Assembly (NCBI GenBank): GCA_015243575.1
Contig: CP042469.1
Location: forward strand, 3,934,929-3,998,928
Direction: 5' to 3'
Length of the DNA stretch: 64,000 nucleotides
DNA from: Clostridiales bacterium
Lineage (GTDB): Bacteria; Bacillota; Clostridia; Peptostreptococcales; Anaerovoracaceae
Below the pieces are notes generated by a model. That model was not told the DNA's origin, searched no databases, and saw only the letters and a list, made by a program, of their open reading frames with translations. Below, piece after piece: positions 7,307 through 16,519 of this stretch (its first letter is position 1; every line of letters starts with the position of its first letter). Position numbers and translations under genes: made by a program.

Positions 7307-9205
7307 TTAAGAGGTCAGCTGCAGGGGCTCTTCGCCATCCTGTCCTGAAATAAGACGATCAATTTCAGGCTCATCAAGCGTCTCCTTGTCAAGGAGAGCA
7401 AGGGAGATCCTATCAAGGCTGCGGCGGTTTTGCAATAGAAAGTTTAAGGTTTCACGATAGAGTTCATTGGCCATGCTTGAGGCCTCTTCAATCATATTAA
7501 ACTGGTTTGTCAGCTGAGTCAAATCGATCATTCCCTGCGTGCCCATGCCGTAGATGGCAATGTATTGCTTGATGATTTCCGTAGCCTGCTTGATGTCCTC
7601 GGAAGCGCCGGTTGTAATATCCTCATCACTGCCTAGAAGAATCTCCTCAGCAGCCCTGCCGGCATACATCACCTTCACCAGGTTTTTTAAATATTTTTTG
7701 CTTTTTAGCGGAGTATCCTCCGGAGCACGGAAGGTAACCCCTCCTGCGCCAGACGTGCTTTGGACGATTGTCACAGTGGGTACACCGTCGTTGGTCAAAA
7801 GCTTTGTGGCTAGTGTATGTCCTGCTTCATGATACGCCACAAGTCTTACATAGCTGTCATCCTCGCTTCGTTCTTTTTTGTGGCCATTTAGAAGGAGCTT
7901 GAAAAAGGCATTTTCAATATCATCGTTGGTAATAAAATCCTTATCCTCCGTTGCGGCGATCAGCGCGGCCTCGTTCAGCAGATTTTCAAGTTCTGCACCG
8001 GAAAAGCCGTTGGTTTTTTTTGCCAGAGCATCAATTCGGACTTCCTCGGATAGTTTCTTCCCGGAACTGTGCAATCTGAGGATTTGGTATCGGGCTTGTT
8101 TGTCCGGAAGGTTGACTGCAATCTTAAGGTCAAACCGGCCGGGGCGGGTAAGTGCCGAATCCAGAATATCCAGCCGATTGGTTGCGCAAATGGTAAGAAT
8201 CCCTTCCGAAGCAGCAAATCCGTCCAGTTCAGTAAGCAATGCATTGATCGTCTGGTCTCTTTCACTATTGTTGCTTTCACCGCGGATTCCTCCGATTGCG
8301 TCCAGCTCGTCAATAAATACAATGCAGGGAGAGGCCTTTCTAGCCTTTGCAAAGAGCTCACGGATTCTGGATGCGCCCACACCTACATACTTTTCTACAA
8401 AGTCACTTCCTGACGCGGAGAAAAACGGGACTTCCGCTTCACCGGAGATTGCTTTTGCAATTAGGGTCTTACCCGTTCCGGGCGGTCCGTACAGAATTAA
8501 CCCTTTTGTAGGTCTTGCTCCCAGCCGCTTGTATTTTGCAGGGTGTTTCAGAGCATCCACCAGTCGAAACAAATCCGGTTTCAGTTCATCAATGCCTTGG
8601 ACTTCATCAAATGTGATCTTTTTTTCTGGTGTGGCTGGCATATTCTTCGGTTTTTCCTTTGTCCCCACGGTTATTTTATCCGGCTCATAGGCTTTTCTGC
8701 TGACACTGAAAAACCAGATCAAAAAAACAGTAAATCCAAGGATCATAGAGACCAGTATAAAGGTTCCCATGATACTTTTTGGCTTTTCCTGACTGGTGTT
8801 GGAGGCAAATCTAACGCTGGCGCCGCTGTCTACTGCTCCGGTTAGCTCCAATGCCTTGATATAATCCTCAGACATGGCAATGGTGCAGTACTGGTTATCA
8901 AGCGTTCGCAGGAGCAGCAGGTTTTCCGTTGTAAAAGCGACGGAAGCTATACGCATGCCAAAATTCAGATCATAGAATTGATCCTCAGTAATGGATGCCA
9001 CCGGAACATATTTGGATAAAGTAGATAGATCTACCCGGTTTAGTATCCTGGTACTCCCGGTAGGAACTGTCGTTGATTCAATGGAGCTGCTGCTCCAAGC
9101 CGCAGTCGGGATTTCTGCATAGCTAGGAACGGGAAGCAGGCATAGGAACGTCAGCAAGAGGAGAAATCGGAACACGGTACTGCTTTTGCGGGATTTCTTT
9201 GGCAT
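7307..9205 (-). CDS. FtsH-family membrane AAA+ zinc protease
   Basis: A 632-residue ATP-dependent membrane protease of the FtsH/Yme1 type. Residues 1-30 form a signal-like first membrane helix ending PSYAE, residues about 31-145 an outside domain, and 147-168 a second helix. The AAA module has Walker A GPPGTGKT (240-247), Walker B IVFIDELDAIGG, and the arginine-finger region TRPGRFD. The protease domain has HEAGH near residue 460. FtsH degrades membrane and regulatory proteins. The N-terminal third is unlike the usual short FtsH N-terminus, and the cytosolic part is less conserved than a housekeeping copy (for example KGLILYGPPGTG and SGSDFVEKYVGVGASRIRELF are kept), so this may be a second paralogue. 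AAAGGAGG precedes the start. Confidence 0.9.
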   Translation of the reverse strand: MPKKSRKSSTVFRFLLLLTFLCLLPVPSYAEIPTAAWSSSSIESTTVPTGSTRILNRVDLSTLSKYVPVASITEDQFYDLNFGMRIASVAFTTENLLLLRTLDNQYCTIAMSEDYIKALELTGAVDSGASVRFASNTSQEKPKSIMGTFILVSMILGFTVFLIWFFSVSRKAYEPDKITVGTKEKPKNMPATPEKKITFDEVQGIDELKPDLFRLVDALKHPAKYKRLGARPTKGLILYGPPGTGKTLIAKAISGEAEVPFFSASGSDFVEKYVGVGASRIRELFAKARKASPCIVFIDELDAIGGIRGESNNSERDQTINALLTELDGFAASEGILTICATNRLDILDSALTRPGRFDLKIAVNLPDKQARYQILRLHSSGKKLSEEVRIDALAKKTNGFSGAELENLLNEAALIAATEDKDFITNDDIENAFFKLLLNGHKKERSEDDSYVRLVAYHEAGHTLATKLLTNDGVPTVTIVQSTSGAGGVTFRAPEDTPLKSKKYLKNLVKVMYAGRAAEEILLGSDEDITTGASEDIKQATEIIKQYIAIYGMGTQGMIDLTQLTNQFNMIEEASSMANELYRETLNFLLQNRRSLDRISLALLDKETLDEPEIDRLISGQDGEEPLQLTS

Positions 9206-9526
9206 GATATATCCTCCTTTCAGATAAATCGTATGTATTCTGAATGAGTCGCAACAGGATTTTGCAGCTTACTGATTCTATTCTTTGCAATTTTGCGATT
9301 TGTATTAATACAAAAATAAAAAATAGTAAAAAAGATCCTGATTTCATTTTTTTACGAAATCAGGATCTTTTATTGCATAGGAAGTCTTATGATTGCAAGA
9401 AGGTGGGAGCACCTGATTATCGCAGAAAAACCTTTTTCTGTGCAGAGTTGTTGTAAGTGGGAAATTATGATAAAATATTGTATCTATTAAGCAGTTTTCA
9501 CCAATTTTTTAGTCGGGGTCGTTACA
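9206..9526. other. Intergenic region with a 15-bp hairpin
   Basis: No convincing gene lies here. The main feature is a perfect 15-bp inverted repeat, AAAGATCCTGATTTC (9331-9345) with its complement at 9356-9370, around a T-rich ten-base loop and followed by TTTT on the plus strand. It resembles a terminator, but no gene ends just before it on either strand, so it could end a short leader transcript or an unseen RNA. Confidence 0.6.
9448..9476 (+). promoter_or_regulatory. Candidate promoter of the LuxR/MalT-like regulator
   Basis: TTGTTG (9448-9453), a 17-bp spacer and TAAAAT (9471-9476) lie 50 bp before the ATG at 9527. Both boxes match four of six consensus bases or better and the spacing is ideal. 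Confidence 0.5.
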
Positions 9527-12019
9527 ATGCCAAATTATAAAGTTCTGAAACGAAAACGAATTGAAAATGGTTTATCCAATATCTTTCAGTATCCGCTGAC
9601 AGTGGTATCTGCAACAATGGGTTATGGCAAGACGACAGCGGTAAAAACCTTTTTGGAGAATCGAAAGGCAAATACCATATGGGTTTCTCTTACGGGTGAA
9701 AGAAGCACCGAGAGCCAGTTTTGGAACAAGCTTTGCGCCGCTTCATCCAAATACTACCCAGATATAGCGAAACGACTCCTTGAAATGGGCTTCCCTTATA
9801 ATCAGTATCAGATGGACAAGATGGTTGAATCCATAAATGAATACGGCTCCGATAAGAAGACGGTGCTGGTCATTGATGATTATCATCTAATCGAAGACAA
9901 CAAGCAGGTTGAAGCGTTTGTAGAAGTTGTAGTGCAGGAGGAGATTCCCAATTTTCACATCGTTTTAATTTCCCGTACCCGTCCCGATATCGGCCATGCG
10001 GGGCTTCTCAGCAAGGGGCTGTGCTATTATGTGGATTCATCATTTCTAGCGTTTACAACAGAGGAAATTGAAGAATATTTCCGGTTAATGGACTGCGGAC
10101 ACCTTACCCAAAAGGAGCTGGAAGGGATCACGAACTACACCGCAGGGTGGATTTCTGCCATTTATCTGATTCTTCTTGGGATGAAACAAGGACTGCGCCC
10201 GGAAATTAACTCCAATATTAATCGATTGATCGAAGCAAATTTGTTTAACCAGCTGGAGGATGAAGCCAAAGAGGCGATGCTTGGGCTGTCAGTCTTCGAC
10301 AATTTCACAATTAAACAGGCACAAGTCGTGCTTCAGAATAAAAATATCCGTCATATCGTAAACCAGTTGGTAGACCAAAATGCTTTTATCGAATGGGATC
10401 CGCAGACGGGAGCATATCGGCTGCACAATGTGCTCCGGGATTATCTGCACGCAAAACTGGAAAGCAGTACTCTTGATATCAATGCACTCTGCATGGGAGC
10501 AGGTCACTGGTATCTCGTCTTGGGGGACTACGTCACCGCATTCGGGTATTACCACAGAGCGGGTCGGACTGAGGAACTTTTGGATCATCTAAGTAAGATG
10601 GAGGATGTGTCTATCAGCTTTCTTGGAAATGACCTGATGCATAGTATCTGCAACGACCTCCCGCAGCATTACTGCTACAAATACCCGTTGCTTTTTATGC
10701 AGATCGCATTAAACTTCGTTGTCGGCGGAGAAGAGCATCTGATTCGAAGGGGAGTGGAAATTGTCCAGGAGATTTCTGAATACTATGGACGTCCCGAGGG
10801 CTTTGCACTGAATCTTTGCGATAGCATTTTTGCGGAAATTGAATTAATTTATGCGATCTTATCCTTTAACGATATTGAATTAATGGAAAAGCACGCGCGA
10901 AGAGCTGCAGCACTTTTTCATGGCGGCAAATCAGCATTGATCCTTCGCCACAGCGAATTTACGTTCGGACTCCCTCATTTTCTGTACGGTTATTATAAAG
11001 AACCGGGAACACTTCAGGAAACACTCGAAAAATTAGCGGACCATTTTGCTCCCGAGTTTTTGGACGGCTGCGGCACAGGCTGTGAGTTTTTGGCTCTTGC
11101 CGAGGCAGCACTGGAAACGGGGCAGCTTGAGCAGGTAGAACTCTATGCAATGAAAGCCATCTACAAGGCCAAGACCAAAATGCAGATCGGCATAGAAATC
11201 TGTGCCAATTTTACCCTTGCAAGGCTCCGTTTGATGGAAGGACGTATTGAGGAATCCCGGGAATTAATGAGAAAAGTGAAAGAAATGCTCTCAGAGCAAA
11301 AGCCTCGGCTTTCCATCCAGAATAATCTTGTGTTCAGCACGATGATTGATCTTTGCGACGGTTATCTTTACGGCTGCATGAAACAGGCTGAATTTATTCC
11401 GAACGGGCTTCGCAGCGGCGATTTCTCATACGGTGCATACCTGCTTCGCGGAATGGCGTTTCCCTGCATCATCCAAGGCAAAGCAGTGATGCTTTCCGAG
11501 AATTGGATCGCCCTAGAAATTCTATGTGAAAGCTTTAAGGCAAAGTTCGATTTTATGCACAACCAACTGGGCATTCTGCATAATTCCATCTATGCTGCCA
11601 TAGCACAGCAGAAGCTGTACGGAATGGAAGCGGGGATTTGCGCACTGCTTCCGGTGCTGAGGGAAGGACAGGCAGACGGAATCGTCATGCCCTTTGCTGA
11701 AAACGGGGAGTACCTGCTGCCTATGCTTGAGAACCTGAAGGGAAGAGAAGGGATTTCGCCCCGCTATCTGGATGACTTGCTTTCTGCCTGTGCTCGGTAC
11801 AGTGAAAATATGAAGCCAAGGAATCAGACTAGTTTGACAGAACGGGAAACGGAGGTTCTAAAGCTGCTTGCAGAAGGACTGACCCAAAAGGAAATTGCAG
11901 AAAACCTGATTTTGTCTTCCTCCACCATCAAGCGGCATTTGGAGAATATTTATCAAAAGTTTGAGGTAAACAATAAGATTTCAGCGATAAAGAAAGCAAA
12001 AAACTTGAAACTTCTTTAA
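9527..12019 (+). CDS. LuxR-family large ATP-binding regulator (MalT/LAL type)
   Basis: An 830-residue regulator built like MalT: an N-terminal nucleotide-binding (STAND) domain with Walker A around ATMGYGKTT (residues 29-37) and a Walker B-like VLVIDDYHLI near 123, a long helical repeat region that should bind a ligand, and a C-terminal LuxR helix-turn-helix (residues about 770-825) with TERETEVLKLLAEGLTQKEIA as key part (read as TERETEVLKLL then GLTQKEIAENL). Such proteins oligomerise on ATP and an inducer to switch on transport or metabolic genes. The ECF transporter operon just downstream is a natural target. The ribosome binding site (GTCGGGGTC) is weak. Confidence 0.85.
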   Translation: MPNYKVLKRKRIENGLSNIFQYPLTVVSATMGYGKTTAVKTFLENRKANTIWVSLTGERSTESQFWNKLCAASSKYYPDIAKRLLEMGFPYNQYQMDKMVESINEYGSDKKTVLVIDDYHLIEDNKQVEAFVEVVVQEEIPNFHIVLISRTRPDIGHAGLLSKGLCYYVDSSFLAFTTEEIEEYFRLMDCGHLTQKELEGITNYTAGWISAIYLILLGMKQGLRPEINSNINRLIEANLFNQLEDEAKEAMLGLSVFDNFTIKQAQVVLQNKNIRHIVNQLVDQNAFIEWDPQTGAYRLHNVLRDYLHAKLESSTLDINALCMGAGHWYLVLGDYVTAFGYYHRAGRTEELLDHLSKMEDVSISFLGNDLMHSICNDLPQHYCYKYPLLFMQIALNFVVGGEEHLIRRGVEIVQEISEYYGRPEGFALNLCDSIFAEIELIYAILSFNDIELMEKHARRAAALFHGGKSALILRHSEFTFGLPHFLYGYYKEPGTLQETLEKLADHFAPEFLDGCGTGCEFLALAEAALETGQLEQVELYAMKAIYKAKTKMQIGIEICANFTLARLRLMEGRIEESRELMRKVKEMLSEQKPRLSIQNNLVFSTMIDLCDGYLYGCMKQAEFIPNGLRSGDFSYGAYLLRGMAFPCIIQGKAVMLSENWIALEILCESFKAKFDFMHNQLGILHNSIYAAIAQQKLYGMEAGICALLPVLREGQADGIVMPFAENGEYLLPMLENLKGREGISPRYLDDLLSACARYSENMKPRNQTSLTERETEVLKLLAEGLTQKEIAENLILSSSTIKRHLENIYQKFEVNNKISAIKKAKNLKLL

Positions 12020-12437
12020 AAATGGGATTTTTGGCCAATGTCAAAAATCGACAAAATACACTATACTCGTAAGTGTGTAGAATCATTATAGAAGAATGGT
12101 CCGGCAGCGCAAGCCGCCGCCGGCCAATCGTATGCCTTCCCCGGATAGATCGAAGAACAGTGCAGGTGCCAATGCTGGACAGCACGTAAGGCAGCCGGGC
12201 AGCGTATTTCGGAAACAACCCAATCTAATAGTCCAAGTGTAGAGGGGATTGGAGCTTTCGCTCCAAATCCCCTCCTGCCGTTTTTGGACAAACAGTCGGG
12301 TGAGAAGAAGGGAGAATGGCATTGGAACGCAGGAAATGGAATTCACAAGAAAAAAAGGGCAAAGTCTGGAAATTTGAAAAGCATTCATGTATACTATAAT
12401 CGCATTTATTTCATTTTGTGGAAAAGGAGAAAAGATT
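12020..12437 (+). ncRNA. Structured RNA or leader (about 12062-12285), class unknown
   Basis: This 418-bp gap has no protein gene but strong RNA signs. A TATACT box at 12062-12067 could start transcription near 12074. The transcript then carries a GC-rich hairpin (CCGGC 12101-12105 with GCCGG 12119-12123), a long-range pairing TGCCTT (12133-12138) with AAGGCA (12188-12193) enclosing smaller stems such as TGCT/AGCA (12173-12184), and a strong 14-bp stem (GAGGGGATTGGAGC 12242-12255 with 12260-12274, one bulged A) followed by TTTTT at 12281-12285. That is the plan of a riboswitch with a terminator, or of a stand-alone RNA of about 210 nt. I checked by eye for TPP, cobalamin, FMN, c-di-GMP, SAM, THF and 6S/SRP signature words and found none. 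Confidence 0.5.
12374..12400 (+). promoter_or_regulatory. Possible second promoter for the ECF operon
   Basis: TTGAAA (12374-12379) and a perfect TATAAT (12395-12400) are separated by only 15 bp, shorter than usual. The pair lies after the terminator-like hairpin and just before the ECF S-component gene. If active, it would make the upstream structured RNA an independent transcript. Confidence 0.35.
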
Positions 12438-13097
12438 ATGAATGGAATCAGCGGATTTTTTCAATCAGTAATCTCAAGAGAAGGCATCATCGCAGTTATT
12501 GTTGCCGTGGTACTCTGCATCGTCATCGCTCTTTTGAATAAGAAAAAAGGCAGACATATGAGTACGAAAACAGTGGTTGCAATTGGTGTCGGTGCGGCGC
12601 TTTATGCTGCATTATCGGCAATATCAATTCCGGTAGGTCCCAATACCTCTTTTCGGATTGCGATTGCACTGCTTCCGATCTTTGGTGCATTTTTTGGACC
12701 CACGGCGGGTTTTCTCATTGGTTTTATCGGACATGCGCTGAATGATGCGTTTATGTACGGCAATGTTTGGTGGAGCTGGGTCTTCCTGTCGGCCATAATG
12801 GGGCTCTTCGGAGGCTTCGTCTGCTTTGATAAAAAATTTGACCCCTTGAACGGGATCTGCACCAAGGTCCACATTGGCCTGATGTACCTGTGGTCTCTCA
12901 TCGGCATGTTTGTAGGAAGTGTCATCGCATATCTGGGTGATGTATATCTCTACAGCGAGCCTACTGAGAAGTTGTTTGTACAGATCACCCTTGCCAACAT
13001 TTCAAATCTGGTGGTCATTGCTGTCATCGGCATCCCAGCTGTAATTTTAATCGCGAAATCAAAGGCCAAGAATCAAGGACTGAAAAAGGACTTTTAA
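12438..13097 (+). CDS. ECF transporter S component (UPF0397/COG4720-like)
   Basis: A 219-residue membrane protein, the substrate-binding (S) subunit of an energy-coupling factor importer. About six hydrophobic helices are visible, and the stretch VVAIGVGAALYAALS, then FGPTAGFLIGFIGHALND, matches the UPF0397-type S component with its conserved G-x-x-x-G-F-I-G-H-A-L-x-D motif. Members have been linked to vitamins or their precursors; the substrate cannot be read from sequence. I chose ATG 12438 because AAAAGGAGA precedes it; an in-frame start 51 bases upstream lacks a site. The ATPase and T genes follow directly. Confidence 0.85.
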   Translation: MNGISGFFQSVISREGIIAVIVAVVLCIVIALLNKKKGRHMSTKTVVAIGVGAALYAALSAISIPVGPNTSFRIAIALLPIFGAFFGPTAGFLIGFIGHALNDAFMYGNVWWSWVFLSAIMGLFGGFVCFDKKFDPLNGICTKVHIGLMYLWSLIGMFVGSVIAYLGDVYLYSEPTEKLFVQITLANISNLVVIAVIGIPAVILIAKSKAKNQGLKKDF

Positions 13098-13098
13098 C

Positions 13099-14913
13099 AT
13101 GAAATCAGTTGTATTCGAGGATGTGTCATTCCAATACGGTAATTTAGACCAGCCTACGCTCCATCACATTGATCTGGTCATCAATGAGGGAGAGAAGGTA
13201 TTAATAACAGGAAAAAGCGGAAGCGGAAAATCAACATTAGCCCATTGTATCAATGGGCTAATTCCCTTTACCTATAAAGGGGAAATGAGCGGCCGGGTTC
13301 TTGTAAACCAAAAAGAACCGAAGGAGCTTTCGCTCTTTGCCATGGGAACACAAGTGGGCAGTATTCTGCAGGATCAGGACTGCCAGTTTGTAGGGCTGTC
13401 AGCAGGAGAGGACGTAGCCTTTGCCCTTGAAAATGACTGCATTTCCGCGGAGGAGATGCATACTGCCGCTGATCGTGCATTGGAACAGGTAGATATGCTG
13501 CAGCATAAGAATCAGCCTCCCCAAAGCCTTTCCGGCGGACAGAAACAGAAGGTGGCGATCGCGGGGATTCTGGCCATGAACGTTCCGATTCTTCTCTTTG
13601 ATGAGCCTTTGGCAAACCTTGACCCTGCCAGCGGCAAAAAAGCCATGGAGACCATTTTAGATATTCATGGGAAAACAGGAAAGACCATTATCGTCATCGA
13701 ACATCGGATTGAGGATGTACTGGAGCACGGTTTCGACCGGGTCGTGGTGGTGGATGATGGAAGAATCGTATTCAATGGAACACCGGATCTTCTTTTGGCT
13801 GAGGACATACTTCCAAGGTATGGTCTGAGACAGCCTCTTTACGTGGAGATGCTTAAGCTCTGCGGCATAAAGGCGAAAGAAGAGGACCGAATTTCTGTTC
13901 TGGAAAATACAATAAAATATAAGGACCAAGTATTAAAAAAATATATGGAGGACCGGTTTGCAGATCAACGGCCGGATCACCGTACGATCTTGAAACTTCA
14001 GGGAGTGAGCTTCCGTTACTTTAAGGAAGATCCCTACACCATAGAGGATGTCAGCTTCGATGTGAAAGAAGGAGAGATGCTGGCAATCGTAGGAAACAAC
14101 GGCGCCGGAAAGTCCACACTGCTCAAGGCCATCTCCGGAATCGTCAAATACCAAGAGGGTTCCATTTATTATGGAGACAAGAATTCTGAGGACAAGAAAG
14201 ACGATAAAGGTAGTTCGATTTTGGGAATGAATTGTATCAATTCGTGGACCGCAAAGCAAAGAGCGCTTGCTATTGGATTTGTAATGCAAAACCCCAATCA
14301 TATGATCACCAAGGATATGATCTATGATGAAGTGGCTTTTGGCCTCAGAAATTTCGGTGTCGATCAAGCAGAGACTGATGCAAGGGTAAAAGAAGCGTTG
14401 AAGATCTGTGGTCTTTATGAATACAGAAATTGGCCTGTATCCTCATTGAGCTACGGACAGAAGAAGCGAGTGACCATTGCATCCATCCTTTCCATGGGGC
14501 CTAAAGTAATTATCCTGGATGAGCCGACAGCCGGCCAGGATTACACAAGCTACCGAGAGTTCATGTCCTATCTTGATCAGATCAAAAACACCGGCGTGGG
14601 TATTATTCTGATTACACATGACATGCATCTGGCACTGGAATATGCCGACACCGGAGTTGTTCTTTCCAGCGGGAGAGTCATTGCAAAAGACTATATGGAT
14701 CGTATTCTGGCTGACTCCTGGATTATCGGAAAGGCAAATCTGAAGCATACCTCTATCGAACGGATGGGAAGGCTTTTCGGTGTTGAAGATCTCAGCTCGT
14801 TTATTGCATATTTCACAAGAAGAGTAACTTCAGCGACGAACCCAGGCCCCGGTATGACGGAATCAATGAAGCGAAGGACTCCAGGGGAAGGAGAGGAGGT
14901 GCCTCATGAGTAA
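13099..14913 (+). CDS. ECF transporter ATPase with two fused ATP-binding domains
   Basis: A 604-residue cytosolic protein that joins both ECF ATPase subunits in one chain. The first half has Walker A GKSGSGKST, signature LSGGQKQKVAIA and Walker B LLFDEPLANLD. The second half has GNNGAGKST, signature LSYGQKKRVTIA and IILDEPTAGQD. It powers import by the S subunit through the T subunit. It starts one base after the S gene and overlaps the T gene by eight bases, so translation is coupled. The second signature has Tyr in place of the usual Gly after Ser, a mild asymmetry often seen in fused pairs. Confidence 0.9.
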   Translation: MKSVVFEDVSFQYGNLDQPTLHHIDLVINEGEKVLITGKSGSGKSTLAHCINGLIPFTYKGEMSGRVLVNQKEPKELSLFAMGTQVGSILQDQDCQFVGLSAGEDVAFALENDCISAEEMHTAADRALEQVDMLQHKNQPPQSLSGGQKQKVAIAGILAMNVPILLFDEPLANLDPASGKKAMETILDIHGKTGKTIIVIEHRIEDVLEHGFDRVVVVDDGRIVFNGTPDLLLAEDILPRYGLRQPLYVEMLKLCGIKAKEEDRISVLENTIKYKDQVLKKYMEDRFADQRPDHRTILKLQGVSFRYFKEDPYTIEDVSFDVKEGEMLAIVGNNGAGKSTLLKAISGIVKYQEGSIYYGDKNSEDKKDDKGSSILGMNCINSWTAKQRALAIGFVMQNPNHMITKDMIYDEVAFGLRNFGVDQAETDARVKEALKICGLYEYRNWPVSSLSYGQKKRVTIASILSMGPKVIILDEPTAGQDYTSYREFMSYLDQIKNTGVGIILITHDMHLALEYADTGVVLSSGRVIAKDYMDRILADSWIIGKANLKHTSIERMGRLFGVEDLSSFIAYFTRRVTSATNPGPGMTESMKRRTPGEGEEVPHE

Positions 14914-15733
14914 GAGCGGCTCTCTTTATATTGAGCGGGAATCTCTTTTTCATGGTTTAGATGGCAGCATCAAGCTGCTAATGCTCATCGCATGGACTGG
15001 CTTTGCCTTTGCTTTCATGGATGTGAGAGTTTTCTTGGGAATGGTGCTTGTTGGACTTGGCATCTTGAAATTATCTAAGCTTCCAGCAAAAGCAATCTGG
15101 CCATTGTTTGCGTTCATCTTTGTTTTTACACTGTTTAATTCAGTCTTTCTATTGCTGATTACCCCAGAGTACGGTTCGAAATTGACAGGAAGCTACACAG
15201 GGATTCTTCGTCTGGGCTTTTATTCCATCACTCTGGAGACGATCTTTTACTGCATTACACTGTCACTGAAATATATCGCGATCATGCCCATTACGATCCT
15301 GTTTATTTTCACCACGCACCCCAGCAATTTTGCCAGCAGCCTGAATCGGATCGGGGTTCCTTACCGGGTTGCATATGCGGTAAATATCGCGCTGCGGTAT
15401 ATCCCCGACGTGAAGACCGAAGTGGATAATATCATCAATGCGCAGGAAGCAAGAGGCGTTGCATTCAGAAAAGGCGACGCAGGACTTGCCACGAGGCTAA
15501 AGAATTATGCTACGGTTATGGTGCCGCTTCTGCTCAGCTCTTTTAACCGCATCGAAGTGGTTTCCAATGCAATGGATCTGAGAGGCTTCGGTAAAAACAA
15601 AAAGAGAACCTGGTACCATAGGAAGAATTATACCGGCATGGATTTGGCGTTTGCGGCCCTTTCCTTTGCAGTCCTTGCCGCCGGTGTTGCAATCAAGATT
15701 ACGGTAGGGGCCGTTTATTGGTATCCCTTTTGA
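14906..15733 (+). CDS. ecfT: ECF transporter T component (EcfT)
   Basis: A 275-residue transmembrane coupling subunit. It has the two short Ala-Arg-Gly style coupling motifs that dock on the ATPases: AQEARG near residue 178 and AMDLRGFG near residue 226, and about six hydrophobic helices in front of and after them. It completes the S-AA-T set at 12438-15733. The gene overlaps the ATPase gene by eight bases and uses GGAGAGGAGG as its ribosome binding site. Confidence 0.88.
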   Translation: MSKSGSLYIERESLFHGLDGSIKLLMLIAWTGFAFAFMDVRVFLGMVLVGLGILKLSKLPAKAIWPLFAFIFVFTLFNSVFLLLITPEYGSKLTGSYTGILRLGFYSITLETIFYCITLSLKYIAIMPITILFIFTTHPSNFASSLNRIGVPYRVAYAVNIALRYIPDVKTEVDNIINAQEARGVAFRKGDAGLATRLKNYATVMVPLLLSSFNRIEVVSNAMDLRGFGKNKKRTWYHRKNYTGMDLAFAALSFAVLAAGVAIKITVGAVYWYPF

Positions 15734-15803
15734 TGAGAATAATTTTATTTGTAATCCTTACGGTCAATATACGCTGCAAAAAAAATGTGTAAGGAGATAG
15801 ACT

Positions 15804-15863
15804 ATGGCCATTATTGATGTTGTTAAAAATAACGGGGGAGAAGTGAGATGGAACAGACACTAG
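15804..15863 (+). CDS. 19-residue ORF resembling the N-terminus of SPFH/YdjI-type proteins (stub)
   Basis: A very short reading frame with a strong AAGGAG site and ATG at 15804. Its first residues, MAIIDVVKNNGG, look like the start of the SPFH-domain (YdjI, virion-core-like) family, which as I recall often begins M-x-I-I-D-V-[VI]-K. After 19 codons it stops inside the next gene, which begins at 15848 in another frame. It may be what is left of a deleted SPFH gene whose zinc-ribbon partner survives, or a translated leader that couples to the next gene. The family match rests on 12 residues only. Confidence 0.4.
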   Translation: MAIIDVVKNNGGEVRWNRH

Positions 15864-16519
15864 CTACACGCAATCGTAATAAAATCGGATTTTGGTATAC
15901 TTTGCCTGCAATCGTCCTGTTGATTCTATTCTTTTGGCCGGCAGGAATCTATTGCTACTCAAGGAGAATGAAGATGGGGGTTACAGCGGCGGCAAGCGCA
16001 GCCAATGTGGGCATTACCTTCGGAATTCTAAACCTGCTGATGGGCGTTCTCATGTTTACTGTAAAGAGCGCAGATCGGTCTTTGGACATTGGAACGTCCT
16101 TATACTTTCTGATTCCCGGATTGTTCTTATTTCTCACCGGAATCAATGCAAAGAGATTTAAGGCGAACTTTGTCAAGTATGAACGGTGGATTGAACAGGA
16201 AGGCTTGACTTCTATTGACGGTCTGGCGTCTGTGGTGGGAAAAACTTATACAAAGACTAGGAGTGACCTACAAAAAATGATTAAAAAAGGGGCCATTCGG
16301 GATGCTTTTATTGACGATGAGGCCAGAGAATTGGTTTTTGTCGAAACAGTTGAGGAAAAAGCGGTCAAGACCACTCCAGTAGTACACGTTAGCTCCAAGG
16401 GCAGGATTGTTCCTCAGGAGGAAGAAAAAAATGTTCGCTGTCCAAGCTGCGGTGCCAACAATAAGGTGATTCCGGGACGAAAAGTTGAATGCGAATATTG
16501 CGGTACCGTATTAAACTGA
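15848..16519 (+). CDS. Membrane protein with C-terminal zinc ribbon
   Basis: A 223-residue protein. Two or three hydrophobic helices lie within residues 14-110 (WYTLPAIVLLILFFWPAGIY as the first, shown in part), then a soluble region, and a C-terminal zinc ribbon CPSCGAN...CEYCG with two CxxC pairs. The middle part (GLASVVGKTYTKTRSDLQKMIKKG) reads like a winged-helix-like or PCI-like repeat found in clostridial zinc-ribbon membrane proteins. Function unknown. GGGGGAGAAG precedes the ATG. It follows the SPFH-like stub ORF, and precedes two exported proteins, so an envelope role is plausible. Confidence 0.65.
   Translation: MEQTLATRNRNKIGFWYTLPAIVLLILFFWPAGIYCYSRRMKMGVTAAASAANVGITFGILNLLMGVLMFTVKSADRSLDIGTSLYFLIPGLFLFLTGINAKRFKANFVKYERWIEQEGLTSIDGLASVVGKTYTKTRSDLQKMIKKGAIRDAFIDDEARELVFVETVEEKAVKTTPVVHVSSKGRIVPQEEEKNVRCPSCGANNKVIPGRKVECEYCGTVLN

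Noticed and set aside
7878-8690. Open frame of 270 codons on the plus strand opposite the FtsH-like gene
   Set aside because: It lies inside the well-supported AAA protease gene on the other strand and has no ribosome binding site or family motif.
12062-12285. Known riboswitch class in the leader (TPP, cobalamin, FMN, c-di-GMP, SAM, THF, ZTP)
   Set aside because: The fixed words of these classes, as I recall them, could not be found in the transcript; only general structure remains.
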